Positions 5,361-7,240 of a stretch of DNA of 7,240 bases are shown in pieces (the stretch's first letter is position 1; each line of letters starts with the position of its first letter). Made by a program: the position numbers and the translations under genes. The stretch comes from 20-14-all-45-10 sp964435965 (GTDB lineage: Bacteria; Chloroflexota; Dehalococcoidia; GIF9; AB-539-J10), in the NCBI GenBank assembly GCA_964435965.1, contig CAYTBB010000062.1:1-7240 (forward strand), written 5' to 3'. The notes beneath the pieces were generated by a model. The model made no database searches. It had not been told where the DNA came from and was given only the letters and a program-made list of their open reading frames with translations.

Positions 5361-5411
5361 GGTTAAGAAATGGGTTAAGGAAGGTTAAGATTTGGTTAAG
5401 ATTTCGCTAAG
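5361..5411 (-). promoter_or_regulatory. Pho-box-like direct repeat array (4-5 half-sites)
   Basis: On the minus strand CTTAACC occurs exactly four times, at 5394-5400, 5383-5389, 5373-5379 and 5361-5367, with start-to-start spacing of 11, 10 and 12 bases. A degraded fifth unit (CTTAGCG, 5405-5411) keeps the 11-base phase. PhoB-class regulators bind tandem half-sites at 11-base spacing, and the cyanobacterial SphR/PhoB consensus (PyTTAAPyPyT/A repeats, about 3 bases apart) fits these units well. The array overlaps the response regulator stop codon and lies upstream of the secreted-protein genes. Confidence 0.7.
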
Positions 5412-6082
5412 CGGTACCCTTTGCCGTGCTCGGTGAGTATCAGTTTAGGGTTAGCAGGATCTTCTTCGATCTTCTCCCGCAAATGCCTCATATGGACCTT
5501 AAGGCTCTCGGCTGCTCCAGGGCAATCCTCCCCCCATATCCTGCGGGCAAGGATGGAGGAGGATATAAATTGCTCTGGGCTCCTAGCCAGGTGATAAAGA
5601 ATTTGATATTCGATGGGGGTAAGTTTTATCTCCTTTTTGTGCAGGAATACCTTGCGGCTGGTGAAGTCAATGTGGAAGTCCCCAGCAGTAAAGGGCTCAG
5701 CCTCCTCACCCTCCACGAGACCACGGCGGCGTAGCACCGCCCTGACCCGAGCCAAGAGCTCAAGGTGACTGAAAGGTTTAACCACATAATCATCAGCTCC
5801 CAGCTCTAGCACCTTCACCCTGTCGGTCTCCGCTCCTCTTACTGTAAGGATAATAACCGGGACATCGGAGAAGCGGCGCACCTCCTGAAGCACCTGAAAG
5901 CCATTGATGTCAGGCAGGTTGATATCTAGCAGGACGATGTTGGGCGACTCGCTTTCCACCATTTGTACCCCCTCTTTCCCCAATGGAGTAGACACTATTT
6001 CTACCGCGGGCCACCTTAGCTGGAAAATTAGCGAGATAGCTTCCAGAATATTTTTGTCGTCCTCAATGACTAAAACTTTCAT
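5396..6082 (-). CDS. OmpR/PhoB-family response regulator
   Basis: This is a DNA-binding response regulator of 228 residues, the usual length for the OmpR/PhoB class. The receiver domain covers about 1-118, with acidic Asp8 and Asp9, phospho-acceptor Asp53 (LLDINLPD), Thr80 and Lys102 (VVKPFS). The winged-helix effector domain covers about 131-226. Its recognition helix region reads VHMRHLREKIEEDP and its wing ends in GKGYRL. All key residues are present, so it should be active. The ATG at 6082 lies 8 bases after the kinase stop, which points to co-transcription. The ribosome binding site is poor (GTGGAAG directly before ATG), perhaps because a repeat sits in the junction. Four CTTAACC direct repeats start at its stop codon and resemble binding sites for this class, so it may control the genes that follow. 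PhoB/SphR type is likely, but the exact physiological signal is not shown. Confidence 0.95.
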   Translation of the reverse strand: MKVLVIEDDKNILEAISLIFQLRWPAVEIVSTPLGKEGVQMVESESPNIVLLDINLPDINGFQVLQEVRRFSDVPVIILTVRGAETDRVKVLELGADDYVVKPFSHLELLARVRAVLRRRGLVEGEEAEPFTAGDFHIDFTSRKVFLHKKEIKLTPIEYQILYHLARSPEQFISSSILARRIWGEDCPGAAESLKVHMRHLREKIEEDPANPKLILTEHGKGYRLAKS

Positions 6083-6090
6083 CTTCCACT

Positions 6091-6150
6091 TTAGAATTCA
6101 GTAGCCCTCCCTTCACGCCTACTGACTACTAGCTCCTGACTGCCGACTCC
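6091..6150. repeat. Dispersed palindromic-type repeat, copy B, inside kinase 3' end
   Basis: About 60 bases beginning AGAATTCAGTAGCC and containing CCTACTGACTACTAGCTCC closely match the segment at 972-1026. It lies within the last codons of the histidine kinase and in the gap before the response regulator. It supplies the kinase stop codon (GAATTCTAA on the coding strand). The second copy is intergenic, which supports a mobile or expanding repeat rather than conserved protein sequence. The family name is unknown to me. Confidence 0.75.
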
Positions 6151-7240
6151 CTCCTCCCTCGCCAAGGGCAAGGAGAAACTAAAAGTGCTGCCTTTTCCTT
6201 TTTCGCTTTCCACCCAAATCTTTCCCCCATGTAGCTCCACCAGTTGCTTCGAGAGGCTTAATCCCAAACCCAAGCCAGGGAATTTGCGCTTATTCGGCCC
6301 AGCCCGATAATAAGGCTCAAAAATTTTCTCTTGCTCCTCCTTGGGTATGCCTGAGCCGCTATCTTGAACTTGTATAATCAAATTATCACCTTCCTCCCTG
6401 GCTCTCAACGTGATATTGCCACCCCCAAGGGTGAACTTGGTGGCATTACGTAATAGATTAATCAACACTTGCTCCAGACGCTCCCCGTCCCCTTTTACCC
6501 GGGGCAAAGAAGGAGGTAAATCGAGAGTGAAGGATTGCCCTTTACTTTGAGCCACCACGAAGAATTGAGAGGCAACGCTTTGGAGCAAGGGCAAAAGGTT
6601 AAGAGGCTTAAGTTTAACCTTTAAGGTAACTATCTCCCTTTTGGCCAAGTCAGCTAGGTCGTCCAACCTAACTTCCAAGGTATTACAACCATTGACGACA
6701 TTTTTGGCTAATTTGGCTATTGGGCTGTCGGGATATTCCCTCTGGACTTGTTCAGCAAGGAGACCTCCTGAGGCTAACATGGGAGTAAGGGCTGTCTGAA
6801 ACTCGTGGGTGAGAGCAGCAATAAATTGTGATTTTATTTTGGCTTGCTCCTCCAGCTTAAGGCGCTGTTCCTTTTCCAATGCATGAAGCCGAACATTGTC
6901 GATAGCACCCGATATTTGAGTCGAAACTTGCTCCAACAAAGCCAGCTCCCTTTGCCCATAAGCATTAGGGCGACGGCTAGCAATAATCAGAGAAGCAAAA
7001 ACCTCGCCTTTGGTTATTAAGGGAAGATAGATAATCGACCTTATACCTTGTTTAAGATGCTGTTCACCAGTCCAGAATTTCCTCTCCTGAGCCAGGTCTA
7101 ACTCCACCAAGGCTTGCTTATGGTGAGCTACCCACTCAATGGTTGTGCCACTTAGGGGTAAAACCTTCCTCCTCTCCCAGACTATGCCTATCTTGGTGGA
7201 AAGGGCTACAAACCTCAGTTTATCCCCCTCAATGAAAGCA
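6091..7240 (-). CDS. GAF-domain sensor histidine kinase, 5' end outside window
   Basis: This is the sensor kinase of a two-component system; it autophosphorylates on His and passes phosphate to a response regulator, presumably the one encoded next. The reading frame is open to the right edge, so the N-terminus is missing and 382 residues are visible. In visible numbering a GAF domain covers about 1-115, followed by a short helical linker, a HisKA dimerisation domain with the H-box LTHEFQT (His145), and a HATPase domain. The HATPase domain has an N-box NLLRNA (Asn265), G1 box DSGSGIP (Asp293), F-box FEPYY and G2 box GLGLGLS (about 322-328). All catalytic motifs look intact. No membrane helix is visible, so the visible part is cytoplasmic. 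A TTG at 7110 could be taken as a start, but the GAF homology continues upstream of it. The last 19 residues and the stop codon come from a dispersed repeat. The response regulator follows after 8 bases. Confidence 0.93.
   Translation of the reverse strand, partial: AFIEGDKLRFVALSTKIGIVWERRKVLPLSGTTIEWVAHHKQALVELDLAQERKFWTGEQHLKQGIRSIIYLPLITKGEVFASLIIASRRPNAYGQRELALLEQVSTQISGAIDNVRLHALEKEQRLKLEEQAKIKSQFIAALTHEFQTALTPMLASGGLLAEQVQREYPDSPIAKLAKNVVNGCNTLEVRLDDLADLAKREIVTLKVKLKPLNLLPLLQSVASQFFVVAQSKGQSFTLDLPPSLPRVKGDGERLEQVLINLLRNATKFTLGGGNITLRAREEGDNLIIQVQDSGSGIPKEEQEKIFEPYYRAGPNKRKFPGLGLGLSLSKQLVELHGGKIWVESEKGKGSTFSFSLPLAREEGVGSQELVVSRREGRATEF

Noticed and set aside
7108..7110. TTG at 7110 as the true start of the histidine kinase
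   Set aside because: The frame stays open to 7240, and those 43 residues (VLPLSGTTIEWV...) align with the GAF domain of the protein at 186-902, so the gene continues beyond the window.

Overview
The window looks like a piece of a chromosome from an uncultured or environmental bacterium, probably of the Chloroflexota (Dehalococcoidia-like). That assignment is an inference. It rests on the style of the GAF histidine kinases (an H-box followed by a TALTP-type sequence), the look of the secreted-protein signal peptides, and intergenic DNA full of short palindromic repeats of the GTCATTGCGAG...GCAATCTC and CTACTGACTACT...CTCCTGACT kinds. No ribosomal or other marker gene is present, so the phylum is not proven.

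All seven well-supported genes lie on the minus strand and so read from right to left. A GAF sensor histidine kinase comes first, with its N-terminus beyond the right edge (6091-7240). An OmpR/PhoB-class response regulator follows 8 bases later (5396-6082). Next is a 347-base non-coding stretch that opens with four CTTAACC direct repeats at 10-12 base spacing. These end 10 bases before a TACAAT -10 hexamer, the layout of a PhoB-type activated promoter. The same leader carries a long nested palindrome, a hairpin and two Shine-Dalgarno sequences.

Four exported proteins follow. The first is a small secreted beta-rich protein with a strong ribosome binding site (4488-5048). The second is a membrane-anchored Ig-like protein with a C-terminal membrane helix (3743-4423). 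The third is a larger secreted protein whose C-terminal half is a close duplicate of the first protein (2444-3493). The fourth is a membrane-anchored FN3/CARDB protein with a poly-glutamate linker (1066-2400). The last gene (186-902) encodes a GAF protein that resembles the sensor kinase but ends after a degenerate dimerisation helix in which the phospho-accepting His is Gln.

The working model is a two-component system, possibly phosphate-type given its operator, that controls a cell-surface protein cluster built by duplication and domain fusion. A kinase-like GAF protein without catalytic parts may modulate it. Mobile-looking palindromic repeats have entered the cluster in several places. 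In two cases they have become coding sequence: the kinase C-terminal tail and the signal-peptide region of the Ig-like protein. The left edge (1-185) holds only weak small-ORF signals on the plus strand.
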